Shown here: piece by piece, positions 15,981-24,907 of the stretch
How the letters are laid out: every line of letters starts with the position of its first letter
Numbering within the stretch: position 1 is the stretch's first letter
Source of the DNA: Micromonospora sp. NBC_01796
Lineage (GTDB): Bacteria > Actinomycetota > Actinomycetes > Mycobacteriales > Micromonosporaceae
DNA: 64,000 nucleotides
Direction of reading: 5' to 3'
Assembly (NCBI RefSeq): GCF_035917455.1
Contig: NZ_CP109078.1
Span: 8,168,001 to 8,232,000 of the forward strand
Position numbers and translations under genes: made by a program
The notes under the pieces: generated by a model
The model's database searches: none
Seen by the model: the letters and a program-made list of their open reading frames with translations, nothing else
Told to the model about the DNA's origin: nothing

Positions 15981-17476
15981 CCCTCGCAGAGCATTCCAAG
16001 GCGCGCCTACTGGTCCCCGCCCTGATGTTCATAGCACTGGTCGTCGCGGCGGTCGGCAGTCTGGGGACGCCGCTCATCACCAGCGTGGCCACCACCTTGC
16101 ACGTCTCGCTCGACAGTGCGCAGTGGACCTTGACTATCGCGCTGCTGAGCGGCGCCGTCGCTACGCCCGTCCTCGGCCGGCTCGGCGCCGGACCACACCG
16201 GCGGACCACGATTCTCGCCACGCTGGCGGTCGTTGTCGCTGGCAGCACGCTCACCGTGCTGCCGCTGCCCTTCGCCTGGCTGCTTGCCGGCAGGGCGGCT
16301 CAGGGCGTCGGGCTCGGATTGACGGCGCTGATGATGGGCGTAGCCCGTGACCATCTTCCCGAGGGGCGCAGCGCGGCTGCGATCGCCCTGATCTCGGTGG
16401 TCTCGATCATCGGGGCTGGCGTAGGTTACCCGCTCGCCGGTCTGCTCGCCGAACTCGGCGGTGTGCGAGCGGCCTACAGCCTCGGCCTGTTCGTCACCGC
16501 TGCCGCATTCCTGGCCGCGTGGCGCTCTATCCCCAAAGCTCCCGAAGGCCGCTCCGCTCGCGTGGACGTCTCGACCGCGCTCGTCCTGGCGGGGGGACTG
16601 TTCCTCGTCCTGTTCCTGGCAAGCCAGAGGAGCCTGTGGAGCCATCACCTCCGTGTGACGGTGGTCCTCGCCATCGGCGCTGTGCTCCTGCTCTGCATCT
16701 GGGTCGCCTCCGAATTGCGCAGCAAGACACCGCTGGTCGATCTCCGGGCCGTACGGCACCCAGCAGTCGCCGGGGCGAATGTCGCCATGTTCGTCGGCGG
16801 GAGCGGCATGTATCTGCTGCTCACCCTCATTACCCGGTACGCGCAGACACCGAACAGCGTCGGCTACGGATTCGGGCTGACCACCTTTGCCGCCGGGCTG
16901 GTCCTCGTCCCGTTCTCCGTGCTGGGCTTCATCGCCGGCAAGCTCACGCCCCGAGTCCGCGAACGGATCGACGCCCCCCTGCTCTTGGCCGGCAGCGCTG
17001 TCGTCGTCGGCGGTGGGTTCGTCCTGTTCGCGGCCGAACGGTCGAACCTAGCCGAACTGCTCACGGCCATGGGCGTGCTCGGCTTCGGCGTCGGCAGCTT
17101 CTCGGCTGCCATGCCCGGCGTCATCCTGGCCGTCACCCCCAAGAGCGAAACATCAAGCGCCATGAGCTTCAACTACGTCGTCCGCAGCGTCGGGTACTCC
17201 CTAGGCAGCGCTCTAGGCGGCCTGACCCTGGCCGCCGGCACCGAGAGCGGCCATCTCTTCCCAAACGACGGCGCCTACACCACGGCAGCGCTGATCGGCA
17301 TCGCCGCGATGGCAGTCACGGCACTGACCAGCCTGACGCTCGCCCGCCAGCGCCAGCCCGAAATCAACCAGGGCACCGAACCAGCGTCAGTCAAGTCGAT
17401 CCGATTACCGGAAGAGAGGCAAGCCGAACAAGAACTCCACACCCAGGTACGCCGAGGCGGCAACCCCATCGCCTGA
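15977..17476 (+). CDS. MFS transporter, DHA2 (14-TM) drug exporter
   Basis: 499 residues with about 14 hydrophobic segments. RLGAGPHRRTTILATL occupies the loop 2-3 motif position, LLAGRAAQGVGLGLTALMMGVARD is motif B, and VSIIGAGVGYPLAGLLAE is motif C, typical of drug/H+ antiporters. The tail is cytoplasmic and charged. The start (GTG 15977) is fixed by the 4-base overlap with the MarR stop. Proton-driven export of a drug or metabolite across the cytoplasmic membrane, probably induced when the MarR partner binds the same compound. Confidence 0.92.
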   Translation: MTLAEHSKARLLVPALMFIALVVAAVGSLGTPLITSVATTLHVSLDSAQWTLTIALLSGAVATPVLGRLGAGPHRRTTILATLAVVVAGSTLTVLPLPFAWLLAGRAAQGVGLGLTALMMGVARDHLPEGRSAAAIALISVVSIIGAGVGYPLAGLLAELGGVRAAYSLGLFVTAAAFLAAWRSIPKAPEGRSARVDVSTALVLAGGLFLVLFLASQRSLWSHHLRVTVVLAIGAVLLLCIWVASELRSKTPLVDLRAVRHPAVAGANVAMFVGGSGMYLLLTLITRYAQTPNSVGYGFGLTTFAAGLVLVPFSVLGFIAGKLTPRVRERIDAPLLLAGSAVVVGGGFVLFAAERSNLAELLTAMGVLGFGVGSFSAAMPGVILAVTPKSETSSAMSFNYVVRSVGYSLGSALGGLTLAAGTESGHLFPNDGAYTTAALIGIAAMAVTALTSLTLARQRQPEINQGTEPASVKSIRLPEERQAEQELHTQVRRGGNPIA

Positions 17477-17586
17477 GGCGGTTGCGCACTCCCACGTATG
17501 CGCCGCCGAGTCTCCGCTCGACACGGCAATGACCATACGCAAATTTCCGGCTGGATAGCACGCACCCGTAAGCAAAGGAACCGAAC

Positions 17587-17898
17587 ATGCACAAGTTGGT
17601 GGTCCTGTATCCCGAGCCCGCCGATCCCGACCACTTCCGCGACTACTACGTGACCCACCACCTCCCGCTGGTCACACTCATGCCCGGCCTGCTCGCCTGG
17701 CGCTACAGCTTCGACGTGGCAGCGACGCAGGGACAGGCGCCGTACTTCGCGGTCTTCGAAGCCGAGTTCGCTGACACTGCGGCAATGACCGCGTCGAGGT
17801 CGTCTCCGGAAGGCCGGCAGGTGGCCGCCGATGTCGCCAACTACGCCACCGGCGGTGCGGTCGTCATCCACTATCCCGTGCAGGACGGCACCGGCTGA
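17587..17898 (+). CDS. EthD domain protein
   Basis: 103 residues: MHKLVVLYPEPADPDHFRDYYVTHHLPLVTLMPGLLAWRYSF is the EthD ferredoxin-like fold start, with the conserved F-x-x-Y-x-x-x-H-L-P-L pattern. AAGGA ribosome site 7 bp upstream of the ATG. EthD proteins support ether degradation or act as small dimeric cyclases/decarboxylases in polyketide pathways. It lies 110 bp after the exporter on the same strand and may be co-transcribed. Confidence 0.85.
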   Translation: MHKLVVLYPEPADPDHFRDYYVTHHLPLVTLMPGLLAWRYSFDVAATQGQAPYFAVFEAEFADTAAMTASRSSPEGRQVAADVANYATGGAVVIHYPVQDGTG

Positions 17899-18108
17899 GC
17901 CATATCTTCACCGACTCGAACGCATAGTTGAATACGACGCGAATTTACGTGATCCCGGACTCTTCGTGACACGATCGAATGCACTAGCACGCACACACAT
18001 CGACAGTTCCGTGTGCCGCATAGTGCCGGAACGTACCGCCGTACGTGACGACACATCGCCTGGCGTCGCGCACGGTCGGCAGACCCGAGGACGTCATGCA
18101 GGATTTGG

Positions 18109-18561
18109 ATGAGGGTCGGACCGCCGAGCCGTCTCGCTATCGATCACGACGACTATCACGCCGAGCATGTGGGGCGCACCGCTGATGGAAGACAGTTTTT
18201 CCTCACCACCCCCTTCGAGCCCGCCATCCGTGGGGAAATAGATGGTCAGGAGTTTGTCGCCTTGTACCTCTTCGACGCCGGTGGCCGGTTTCTGGAGGCC
18301 CGGATTGATGCCTTCGGTCCCAGAGCCCGGATGGACCGCGCGGCGCGCCGGGCGGCATACGACGCCCGGCTGAAGGGACTTGGGGAGGTCACGTTCACCC
18401 GCATCGAAGTCGAGCCGTTCGCAATCAATCGGTTCGGTACGACCTTCGGCCTCATCCCAAGAGAGCCGGAGGAGGACGACGACGCATGGTGGGTCACCCT
18501 GGAGCCCGGCGACTACATGGCCTTCACCGACCCATGGGACAGCGGTGAGTACGACACCTGA
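18109..18561 (+). CDS. Conserved actinobacterial hypothetical protein
   Basis: 150 residues, soluble. YHAEHVGRTADGRQFFLTTPFEPA, FVALYLFDAGGRFLEARIDAFGPR, IEVEPFAINRFGTTFGLI and WWVTLEPGDYMAFTDPWDSGEYDT form a pattern I recognise from uncharacterised actinobacterial proteins. No catalytic motif, signal or membrane segment. The ATG at 18109 starts a few codons before the conserved part. Confidence 0.7.
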   Translation: MRVGPPSRLAIDHDDYHAEHVGRTADGRQFFLTTPFEPAIRGEIDGQEFVALYLFDAGGRFLEARIDAFGPRARMDRAARRAAYDARLKGLGEVTFTRIEVEPFAINRFGTTFGLIPREPEEDDDAWWVTLEPGDYMAFTDPWDSGEYDT

Positions 18562-18587
18562 TGCCCAGTCAGGCAGACGCACTCAAC

Positions 18588-18670
18588 TCGACAGTTCCGG
18601 ACATCCACCGGCCGGGAAGCGTAGTCACCAAGCATGACTGCTCCGGCTGTGGGCACGGTCGGCGGCAGAT
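18588..18670 (+). repeat. Dispersed intergenic repeat, copy 2
   Basis: 62 of 67 bases identical to 14587-14653, ending GGTCGGCGGCAGAT. It also begins shortly (26 bp) after a stop codon. The hairpin arms AGTCA/TGACT are kept. Confidence 0.85.
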
Positions 18671-18696
18671 GAGCGTGCAGGGAGTCCGGGCGTGAA

Positions 18697-19164
18697 TCAG
18701 GGTCGGGCCGTGCTCTCAATGGTGGCGCTTTGTTGCGGACGGAGTGCGGTCAAGAGGCTGTCGAGTTGACCCCAGGCCCGCGCGCTGGCAACGTGGTCAA
18801 TGTAGTCGCGGGACTCAATGATGAGCCCATTGCGGATACGCATTACGAAGACGCATGGCACCGTGAATGCCTCACCTGTCTCGGCGACCCGCCCCTGATA
18901 GGCAAACTCGGCAACAATCACCTCCGGGTCCGCGGTCTCATGAATCGTCACGTCGACCGGCTGACGGTTCAGCGTCCGGGCGACCGGAGGCGGCGCGGTG
19001 AAGTGCTCGTGCAGTTCGCTTCGGCTACGCAGCGGCGGCGGGTTGAGCGGGTGGAACGGATGCGTGACATGGGTTTGTTCGGCGTACAGGTCGGCCAAGT
19101 CTTCATACGGACCATCGCAGACGCCGTTCACCAGTCGGAGGAAAGTTTCACGTGGACTGCTCAT
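18697..19164 (-). CDS. SnoaL/NTF2-like domain protein
   Basis: 155 residues: FLRLVNGVCDGPYEDLADLYAEQTHVTHPFHPL, LRSRSELHEHFT, VIVAEFAYQGRVAETGEAFTVPCVFVMRIRNGLIIESRDYIDHV. The cone-shaped NTF2 fold and the terminal G-x-I-x-x-x-R-x-Y-x-D motif are typical of SnoaL-like cyclases and ketosteroid-isomerase relatives. Specific reaction unknown. Its start faces the 19323 gene, with 158 bp between. Confidence 0.82.
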   Translation of the reverse strand: MSSPRETFLRLVNGVCDGPYEDLADLYAEQTHVTHPFHPLNPPPLRSRSELHEHFTAPPPVARTLNRQPVDVTIHETADPEVIVAEFAYQGRVAETGEAFTVPCVFVMRIRNGLIIESRDYIDHVASARAWGQLDSLLTALRPQQSATIESTARP

Positions 19165-19322
19165 GCCGGGCTTCCTTCGGATCGGTAGATGTCACTTGGG
19201 GCACGCCGAGGACTACCTCGGGAGATGGCCGGTACCCTACCGACTCAGCCCCGATTTGACTGCCCCGGAGCGAATTCGACGACCGTATCGAGTGCATTGT
19301 CATCGGCAGTAGCGGATGACGA

Positions 19323-19664
19323 GTGAAGCGTCTTTCAGGATTCCGAGCCAGCGGAGCGGAGTACCGGAGCGAACGGGCCCGCGCCGTGGATGACGACGAC
19401 GAAGACCTGATGGTCCAGCATCGGCACCGCCCGGACTGGCGCTGTCGTGACTGTCTCGACCCGTGGCCGTGCCGGTTCTTCCGGCGGCGGCTGCTGGCGG
19501 TGACGGACGCTAAGCCGCAGAACCTCCGGCCCTACATGGAGCAGTACCGGAGGCTTGAGGGGGCGGAGCTGGTGGACGCGACCCCCGAAGAGTTGGACGA
19601 GCGTTTCCTCGGGTGGCTGACGCGCCCACCGGCACGCCGCCTCAGATTGCGATCGATCGGATGA
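19323..19664 (+). CDS. Conserved actinobacterial Cys-rich small protein
   Basis: Up to 113 residues. The core HRPDWRCRDCLDPWPCRFFRRRLL resembles a widespread actinobacterial protein with an RPxWxCRxCxxPWPC block and a C-terminal LDERFLGWL. The three cysteines could bind a metal. The N-terminus is uncertain: GTG 19323, GTG 19386 or ATG 19410 (MVQHRHRP) are possible, and the last best fits the family length. Function unknown. Confidence 0.6.
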   Translation: MKRLSGFRASGAEYRSERARAVDDDDEDLMVQHRHRPDWRCRDCLDPWPCRFFRRRLLAVTDAKPQNLRPYMEQYRRLEGAELVDATPEELDERFLGWLTRPPARRLRLRSIG

Positions 19665-19685
19665 AGAGCACCCCTGGAAGGTCGA

Positions 19686-21389
19686 TCAGCTTTCCTCGGT
19701 GGCGTCGTAGTCGGCGGGCACCTTGTACGGCGCGGCGACCCGCGCCCCGGCACCGACCGGTCCGGACGGATCCGGTGGCCGTCGCAGGTGGTGGTCCGTG
19801 ACCGCCTGGTACGCCGCCACGACGGCGAGCAGCCGCTCCTCCCCGAACGGCGGCGCCGCGATGGTCGTGCCCCTCGGCACGGTCAGCCCGGTCGTCTGGT
19901 CGACACCCAGGCCGTAGGGGAACGCCATCATCGGCAGTCCGATCCGGTCCACCGCCGTCCCGATCAGCAGTACGTCGCACTGGCCGAAGAACTGGTCGAG
20001 GGTGCGCTTGAGCAGGAGGTAACGCGCCTCCATCGCCTTGAGGTAGCTGTCCGCACTGCGGAACTGGCCGTTGAGGAAACCGGTGAGACGATCGGCGAAC
20101 AGCCGCACGTCTTGTTGCAGGACCGGCAGGAAGAGGTTGGTGCCCTCGCCGGAGGTGCTGGTCACCGTCCCGGTCAGTTCGCTCCAGCCCTCCGGGTACG
20201 GCACCTCCCGTACGATCACGCCGACCGTCTGCATTGCGGCCAGCATGGCCTCGCGCAGCGGCCTGGTCTCCTCGTTGGCGCCGGTGAGGTAGTCCGGCGG
20301 GTAGCCGAGGGTGGTCTCCCACCGGACCCGGATCCGCTTCTTCCAGTAGTAGACCTCGGCCGACCTGATGTAGTTCGGCACCTCAGGCAGGCCGAGCGTA
20401 CGGGGGTCGTTGGGGTCCGGACCCGCCACCGACTGGAGCATGATCGCGGCGTCCATGGCGTCTCGGGCCAGCGGCCCCGGGTGGTCGTGGGTGATGGTCA
20501 GCGGCACGATGCCGTACAGGGAGGTCCGACCGAAGGTCGGCTTGAGACCGGTCAGGTTCTGCGCGTTCGAGGGCGAGGTGATCGAACCGCCGGTCTGGGT
20601 CCCGGTGCCGGAGGTGGCGAGCCGGGCCGCGACCGCGGTTGCCGTGCCGCCCGACGACCCGCTCGGGCTGTACCGGATGTCGTCGGGTGTCCAGGCGTTG
20701 TACGTGGTGGCGGTGCCGTCGGGCAGCCGGGCTCGGCCGGAGGCGAGCGGACCCATGGCCGCCTTGCCGATCATGATCGCGCCGTCGGTCCTGAGCCGGG
20801 CGTGCACCGTCGAGTCGTACGCCGGGACGAATCCCTGGTAGACCGGGGACATGGCGGTGGTGGGGATGCCCGCGGTGTAGTAGTTGTCCTTCTCCGCGGT
20901 GGTGATCCCGGCGAGCGCCGTCGATCCACTGTGGATCTTCGTACGGCGGGCCAGGTCGAGCAGTTCGGCGTCCGGGCGGCGCCAAAGGAACGCCTGGTAC
21001 CTGGCCTCGTACCGGTTGATCCGATCGAGGTAGGCGTCCATCAGGTCCACCGGCTTGAGCAGCCTGCGCCGGAAAGCGGCAGCCGCCTCGCTGATGGTCA
21101 GCTCGGTCGGGTCGGCCAGCGCCTCGGGACGGATCGTCCGGGCGAACGCGCCGTCCCACCAGTCCTTCGGCGTACCCGGTCCGGAGCGACCGGCGGCGGT
21201 CGGGGCCGGGGCCGCGCTGCCCGGGGTGGCCGCGAAGAGCGTCCCGCCGGCCGCTCCGGCGGACGCCGCGGCGGCCCAGAGCCCGGCCATCCGGGACATG
21301 AACCAGCGCCGGTCGACGGTGAGGTCCTGCGGTTGCCCGGTGCCGTCCGTGATCCGGTCGGCCCGGTGGGGCACCAGCGGCTCAGTCAT
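19686..21389 (-). CDS. Tat-exported amidase (amidase signature family)
   Basis: 567 residues. A twin-arginine signal (DRRWFMSRMAGLWAAAASAGAAGG, about residues 26-50) is followed by an Ala-rich cleavage region, so the enzyme is exported folded. The amidase signature triad is present: Lys in TTAEKDNYYTAG, the cis-Ser in SGSSGGTATAVA and the nucleophile Ser in GTQTGGSITSPSN. The start MTEPLVPHRA (21389) has GGGAG upstream. It overlaps by 8 bp a small upstream gene, so the two are translationally coupled. Hydrolyses a linear amide outside the membrane; substrate unknown. Confidence 0.9.
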   Translation of the reverse strand: MTEPLVPHRADRITDGTGQPQDLTVDRRWFMSRMAGLWAAAASAGAAGGTLFAATPGSAAPAPTAAGRSGPGTPKDWWDGAFARTIRPEALADPTELTISEAAAAFRRRLLKPVDLMDAYLDRINRYEARYQAFLWRRPDAELLDLARRTKIHSGSTALAGITTAEKDNYYTAGIPTTAMSPVYQGFVPAYDSTVHARLRTDGAIMIGKAAMGPLASGRARLPDGTATTYNAWTPDDIRYSPSGSSGGTATAVAARLATSGTGTQTGGSITSPSNAQNLTGLKPTFGRTSLYGIVPLTITHDHPGPLARDAMDAAIMLQSVAGPDPNDPRTLGLPEVPNYIRSAEVYYWKKRIRVRWETTLGYPPDYLTGANEETRPLREAMLAAMQTVGVIVREVPYPEGWSELTGTVTSTSGEGTNLFLPVLQQDVRLFADRLTGFLNGQFRSADSYLKAMEARYLLLKRTLDQFFGQCDVLLIGTAVDRIGLPMMAFPYGLGVDQTTGLTVPRGTTIAAPPFGEERLLAVVAAYQAVTDHHLRRPPDPSGPVGAGARVAAPYKVPADYDATEES

Positions 21390-21642
21390 CGAGCGCTCCC
21401 GTCCACTGGGCGAGTTGGACGGGGTAGAGGGCCGGCACGTCGGCCTGCTGATCGGTCGGGTAGGCATTGATCACGGCATCCTGGCGGATGACGCTGCGGG
21501 CAGAGGAGAAGACCCTCGCCTGGTCCATCGGTGCGGCCGGGTCGTCTTCCGGCAGTACCGAGATGTCGATGCCCAGCAGGGCGTAGCGGGTTCTGATGTA
21601 GACGTCGAGTTCCTGATCCGTGGGCGCTGGAGGTACGGCCAT
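21382..21642 (-). CDS. Small protein translationally coupled to the amidase
   Basis: 86 residues, soluble and acidic: PPAPTDQELDVYIRTRYALLGIDISVLPEDDPAAPMDQARVFSSARSVIRQD. The start at 21642 has AAGGGG upstream and its stop lies inside the amidase start region. It has no signal peptide. By position it could be a GatC/AtzG-like helper of the amidase, but I see no diagnostic motif, and a cytosolic partner for an exported enzyme would be odd unless it acts before export. Confidence 0.65.
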   Translation of the reverse strand: MAVPPAPTDQELDVYIRTRYALLGIDISVLPEDDPAAPMDQARVFSSARSVIRQDAVINAYPTDQQADVPALYPVQLAQWTGALDD

Positions 21643-21758
21643 AACCACCCCTTCGCTCCTTACCGGCGAATACTGGGCGTCAGCCAACCAGCAGATCATT
21701 TCTGCCGGAGATCAGATCAGATTCACAAATGTTTCTGCATCAATTCGACCCCTCGGGA

Positions 21759-22088
21759 TCAGCGCTCCGGTACGGCGAGTTCCCCCAGCAGCGACCAGTC
21801 GTCCTGCGGGACGGTGGCGTTGACGATCCGGGGCGTCTCGGCCAGATACTGCGGCAGCGTCCGCTGCGCCTGACGGAAGTGCTCGGACTGTACGTGCGCC
21901 CCACCGGCGTCGCCGTCACGGAATGCCTCGACCAGGACGTACTCGGTCGGGTCGTCGAGGCTGCGGGACCAGTCGAACCAGAGGCAGCCCGCCTCGCCAC
22001 GGGTCGCCGAGGTGAAGTCGGCGGCGATCTCGGGCCACCGGTCGGCGTGCTCCGGCAGCACCCGGAACTTCGCGGTAATGAAGATCAT
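21759..22088 (-). CDS. Putative quinol monooxygenase (ABM domain)
   Basis: 109 residues: MIFITAKFRVLPEHADRWPEIAADFTSATRGEAGCLWFDWSRSLDDPTEYVLVEAFRDGDAGGAHVQSEHFRQA is a complete antibiotic biosynthesis monooxygenase (YgiN-like) fold. GGGGAGAG ribosome site. Small cofactor-free dimers of this type oxidise quinols or polyketide anthrones. Lone gene. Confidence 0.87.
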   Translation of the reverse strand: MIFITAKFRVLPEHADRWPEIAADFTSATRGEAGCLWFDWSRSLDDPTEYVLVEAFRDGDAGGAHVQSEHFRQAQRTLPQYLAETPRIVNATVPQDDWSLLGELAVPER

Positions 22089-22180
22089 CCTGATCTCTCC
22101 CCTGGTCACGACGGGCGGGCGGAATCGCCCGGCACCGGGAGATTCTAGTACGCCGTCCCGAGGGAGGTGATCTTCATGGA

Positions 22181-22519
22181 TCAGCGCATCCGGCGTTCGG
22201 GGTGCTGGCGGTTCCAGGCCCGCATCCGTTCCGGATAGCCGACCCGGGCCGCCTCGTAGATCGGCACCGAGTGCCGGTGCGCCAGCCGCTGCGCGACCCG
22301 GGGCGAACCCGTCCGGCGGCGGATCCACTCGCCGTCGTCGGCGATGGCGACAACGGTCGTGTCGGTCGCCGTCGTCTCCGGTTCGAGGTACAACTCGACG
22401 CCGCGCCGGTCGTCGATGAACGCGGACAGCGCCGCGAGGTCGGCGGAGGTTCCCTCCCGGTCGAGCTTGGTGGGCGTGTGATCATCGGCGGGCGACCGCC
22501 GCCGGGACAGCCAGCGCAT
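22181..22519 (-). CDS. Conserved actinobacterial hypothetical protein
   Basis: 112 residues. Recognisable blocks are DLAALSAFIDDRRGVELYLEPETTATDTTVVAIADDGEWIRRR and AQRLAHRHSVPIYEAARVGYPERMRAW. The N-terminus is basic (MRWLSRRR). The start at 22519 has GGAGC at good spacing. The family is common in Streptomyces and Micromonospora genomes but uncharacterised. Confidence 0.75.
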   Translation of the reverse strand: MRWLSRRRSPADDHTPTKLDREGTSADLAALSAFIDDRRGVELYLEPETTATDTTVVAIADDGEWIRRRTGSPRVAQRLAHRHSVPIYEAARVGYPERMRAWNRQHPERRMR

Positions 22520-22734
22520 CAGGTGCTCCTTCGGTCCGAGTCCGAACAACCGCCGGCGGCCTACTTCCGGCAGCCCAACCATTGCAGCACCCCTGACCGG
22601 GAGAAACCTTCAAGCAACCTGTACGCGAGATGAAAGCCACCCGCCCCGGACATCGATTACGTGAATACGACTCGGAATTGCCCGCCCGTCGGGTGAATTG
22701 CCGGCGGTGAATCGGATCGATAGAGTTTTCGCCC

Positions 22735-23178
22735 ATGGGTGACCGGTTCGATGACGACCTGGTGGTGCACGAGACGATGGAGATCGCCGCCCCCGCACCC
22801 GAGGTCTGGGCGGCGCTGGTCGTCGCCGAGCGGCGTACCGGCTAGTGGGATTATCTCGAGCTGGAACCGGTGGTCGGCGGCCCGGTGACGGAAACCTGGG
22901 CCGGGCCGGACGGGAATCCGGTTCACACCCGGGGTGCGGTGACCGCGTTGGTCGCCAACGAACTGCTGCGCCTGCGCTGGGCCGACGAGGGGTGGGACGA
23001 CTCCACCGAGGTTGAGTTCCGCCTCCTCGCCGGCGATCACGGCACGGTGGTCCACGTACGGGAGCACGGGCTCGACCGGCATCCGGACGGCGCCCGACTC
23101 ACCGACGAACACCGGGCCGGCTGGCGCACGCACCTGAGCAACCTCCGCCGCTGCGTGGAGGCACGCTCCGGTCGATAG
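22735..23178 (+). pseudogene. SRPBCC (AHSA1-like) protein interrupted by an in-frame amber codon
   Basis: From ATG 22735 the frame reads HETMEIAAPAPEVWAALV and then V-A-E-R-R-T-G-stop-W-D-Y-L-E-L-E-P-V-V-G-G: a TAG at 22843-22845, followed in the same frame by the rest of a SRPBCC lipid/ligand-binding domain (ELLRLRWADEGWDDSTEVEFRLLA... GWRTHLSNLRRCVEA) to the stop at 23178. Homologues commonly have Trp at this position, so a TGG to TAG change is the simplest explanation. A restart at GTG 22870 would lack the first strand and helices of the fold. Confidence 0.75.
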
Positions 23179-23182
23179 GAGT

Positions 23183-24898
23183 TCAGTGGGACTCGCGGGC
23201 TACCTCGTCGCCGCTGGACCCGATCAGGAAGTCGAGGTCGGCACCGGTGTTGGCCTGCTGGACGGTGTTGACGTAGAGCCGTTCCCAGCCGCGCTTCGGG
23301 TTCGCGTACGCCCGTACCGTTGCCGCGTCCGGCGGGCGCGACTCCCACTCCCCCTCGGGCAGGTCGACGTCCAGGCGGCGGGCTTCGACGTCGAGCACGA
23401 CAACATCACCGGTACGCAACCGCGCCAGCGGACCACCGACCGCCGCCTCCGGCGCGACGTGCAGCACCACCGTGCCGTACGCGGTGCCGCTCATCCGGCC
23501 GTCGCAGATCCGTACCATGTCGCGGACGCCGGCCCGCAGCAGTTTGGTCGGCAGGGGCAGGTTCGCCACCTCGGGCATGCCCGGATAACCGCGCGGTCCA
23601 CACCCGCGCAGGACCAGCACGGAGTCCGCGTCGACGTCGAGATCCGGATCGTCGATCCGGGCGTGCAGGTCCTCGATGGAGTCGAAGACCACCGCCCGGC
23701 CACGGTGGCGCAGCAGGTGCGGTGATGCCGCCGCGGGTTTGATGATCGCGCCGGACGGGGCCAGGTTGCCGTAGAGCACCGCGATCCCGGCGCGCGGGAG
23801 CAGCGGCTGGTCGCGTACCCGAATGACCTCGTGGTCCCAGATCTGGGCCTCGTCGAGGTAGTCGACCAGCGGGCGACCGGTCACCGTGAGCGCGTCCGGG
23901 TCGAGCAGGTCGCGGACCTCGCGCAGCACGGCGAGCAGCCCACCCGCGCGGTACAGGTCGTCCATCAGGAACCGGCCCGCCGGCTGGAGGTCGACCAGCA
24001 ACGGCACACCCCCACCGGTACGGTCGAAGTCGTCCTGGGTCAGCTCGATCCCGAGCCGGCCGGCGATGGCGAGCAGGTGCACGACCGCGTTGGTCGATCC
24101 ACCGATGGCGGCGAGTGCGACGATCGCGTTCAGGAACGAGCCACGGGTGAGCAGGTCGCTCGGGCGGCGTTGCTCGGCGACCAGCTCGACGGCGAGCCGG
24201 CCGGTGTCGTGCGCCCGTTCGAGCAGGCGGCTGTCCGGGGCCGGGGTGCCGGCGAATCCGGGAATGGTGGTGCCGAGGGCCTCGGCGACCAGCGCCATGG
24301 TGGACGCGGTGCCCATCGTGTTGCAGTGCCCGCGACTGCGGATCATGGACGACTCGGACCTGAGGAACTGTTCCTCGGACAGGGTGCCCGCGCGGACCTC
24401 CTCGGAGAGCTTCCACACGTCGGTGCCGCAGCCCAGCGGCACACCCCGGAAGGTCCCGGTCAGCATCGGGCCACCGGGGACCACCACGGCGGGCAGGTCG
24501 ACCGAGGCGGCGGCCATCAGCAGGGACGGGATCGTCTTGTCACAGCCGCCGAGCAGCACGACGCCGTCGATCGGGTTGGCCCGCAGCATCTCCTCGGTCG
24601 CCATCGCGGCCATGTTGCGCCAGAGCATCGCGGTCGGGCGTACCTGTGTCTCGCCGAGCGACACGACGGGGAGGTTCAGCGGGATGCCGCCGGCTTCGTA
24701 CACGCCCTGTTTGACGCTCTCGGCCACCTCGTCGAGGTGACTGTTGCACGGGGTGAGGTCCGAGGCGGTATTCGCGATCGCGATGTGCGGACGGCCGTCG
24801 AAGGCGTGCGCGGGCAGGCCACGGCGCATCCAGGCGCGGTGGATGTAGGCGTTGCGGTCGGTTCCGCCGTACCACTGCGCGCTGCGCTGCCCCGACAT
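23183..24898 (-). CDS. IlvD/Edd family sugar-acid dehydratase (arabonate/xylonate type)
   Basis: 571 residues. The iron-sulfur cysteines are in LTPCNSHL, LGGCDKT and RGHCNTMG, with GGSTNAVVHLLAIA and CDGRMSGTAYGTVVLHV forming the substrate and Mg sites. The protein is closer to pentonate/hexonate dehydratases than to the valine-pathway enzyme, since it has the short IlvD core and sits beside sugar genes. GGAAGG precedes ATG 24898. Divergent from an IclR gene with a perfect palindrome between; with the dehydrogenase gene beyond, a sugar-acid oxidation route is likely. Exact substrate unknown. Confidence 0.87.
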   Translation of the reverse strand: MSGQRSAQWYGGTDRNAYIHRAWMRRGLPAHAFDGRPHIAIANTASDLTPCNSHLDEVAESVKQGVYEAGGIPLNLPVVSLGETQVRPTAMLWRNMAAMATEEMLRANPIDGVVLLGGCDKTIPSLLMAAASVDLPAVVVPGGPMLTGTFRGVPLGCGTDVWKLSEEVRAGTLSEEQFLRSESSMIRSRGHCNTMGTASTMALVAEALGTTIPGFAGTPAPDSRLLERAHDTGRLAVELVAEQRRPSDLLTRGSFLNAIVALAAIGGSTNAVVHLLAIAGRLGIELTQDDFDRTGGGVPLLVDLQPAGRFLMDDLYRAGGLLAVLREVRDLLDPDALTVTGRPLVDYLDEAQIWDHEVIRVRDQPLLPRAGIAVLYGNLAPSGAIIKPAAASPHLLRHRGRAVVFDSIEDLHARIDDPDLDVDADSVLVLRGCGPRGYPGMPEVANLPLPTKLLRAGVRDMVRICDGRMSGTAYGTVVLHVAPEAAVGGPLARLRTGDVVVLDVEARRLDVDLPEGEWESRPPDAATVRAYANPKRGWERLYVNTVQQANTGADLDFLIGSSGDEVARESH

Positions 24899-24907
24899 GT
24901 GACCGCC

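Noticed and set aside
19788-21470. 560-codon plus-strand open frame
   Set aside because: Antisense to the Tat amidase; Gly/Arg-rich with no fold-like pattern.
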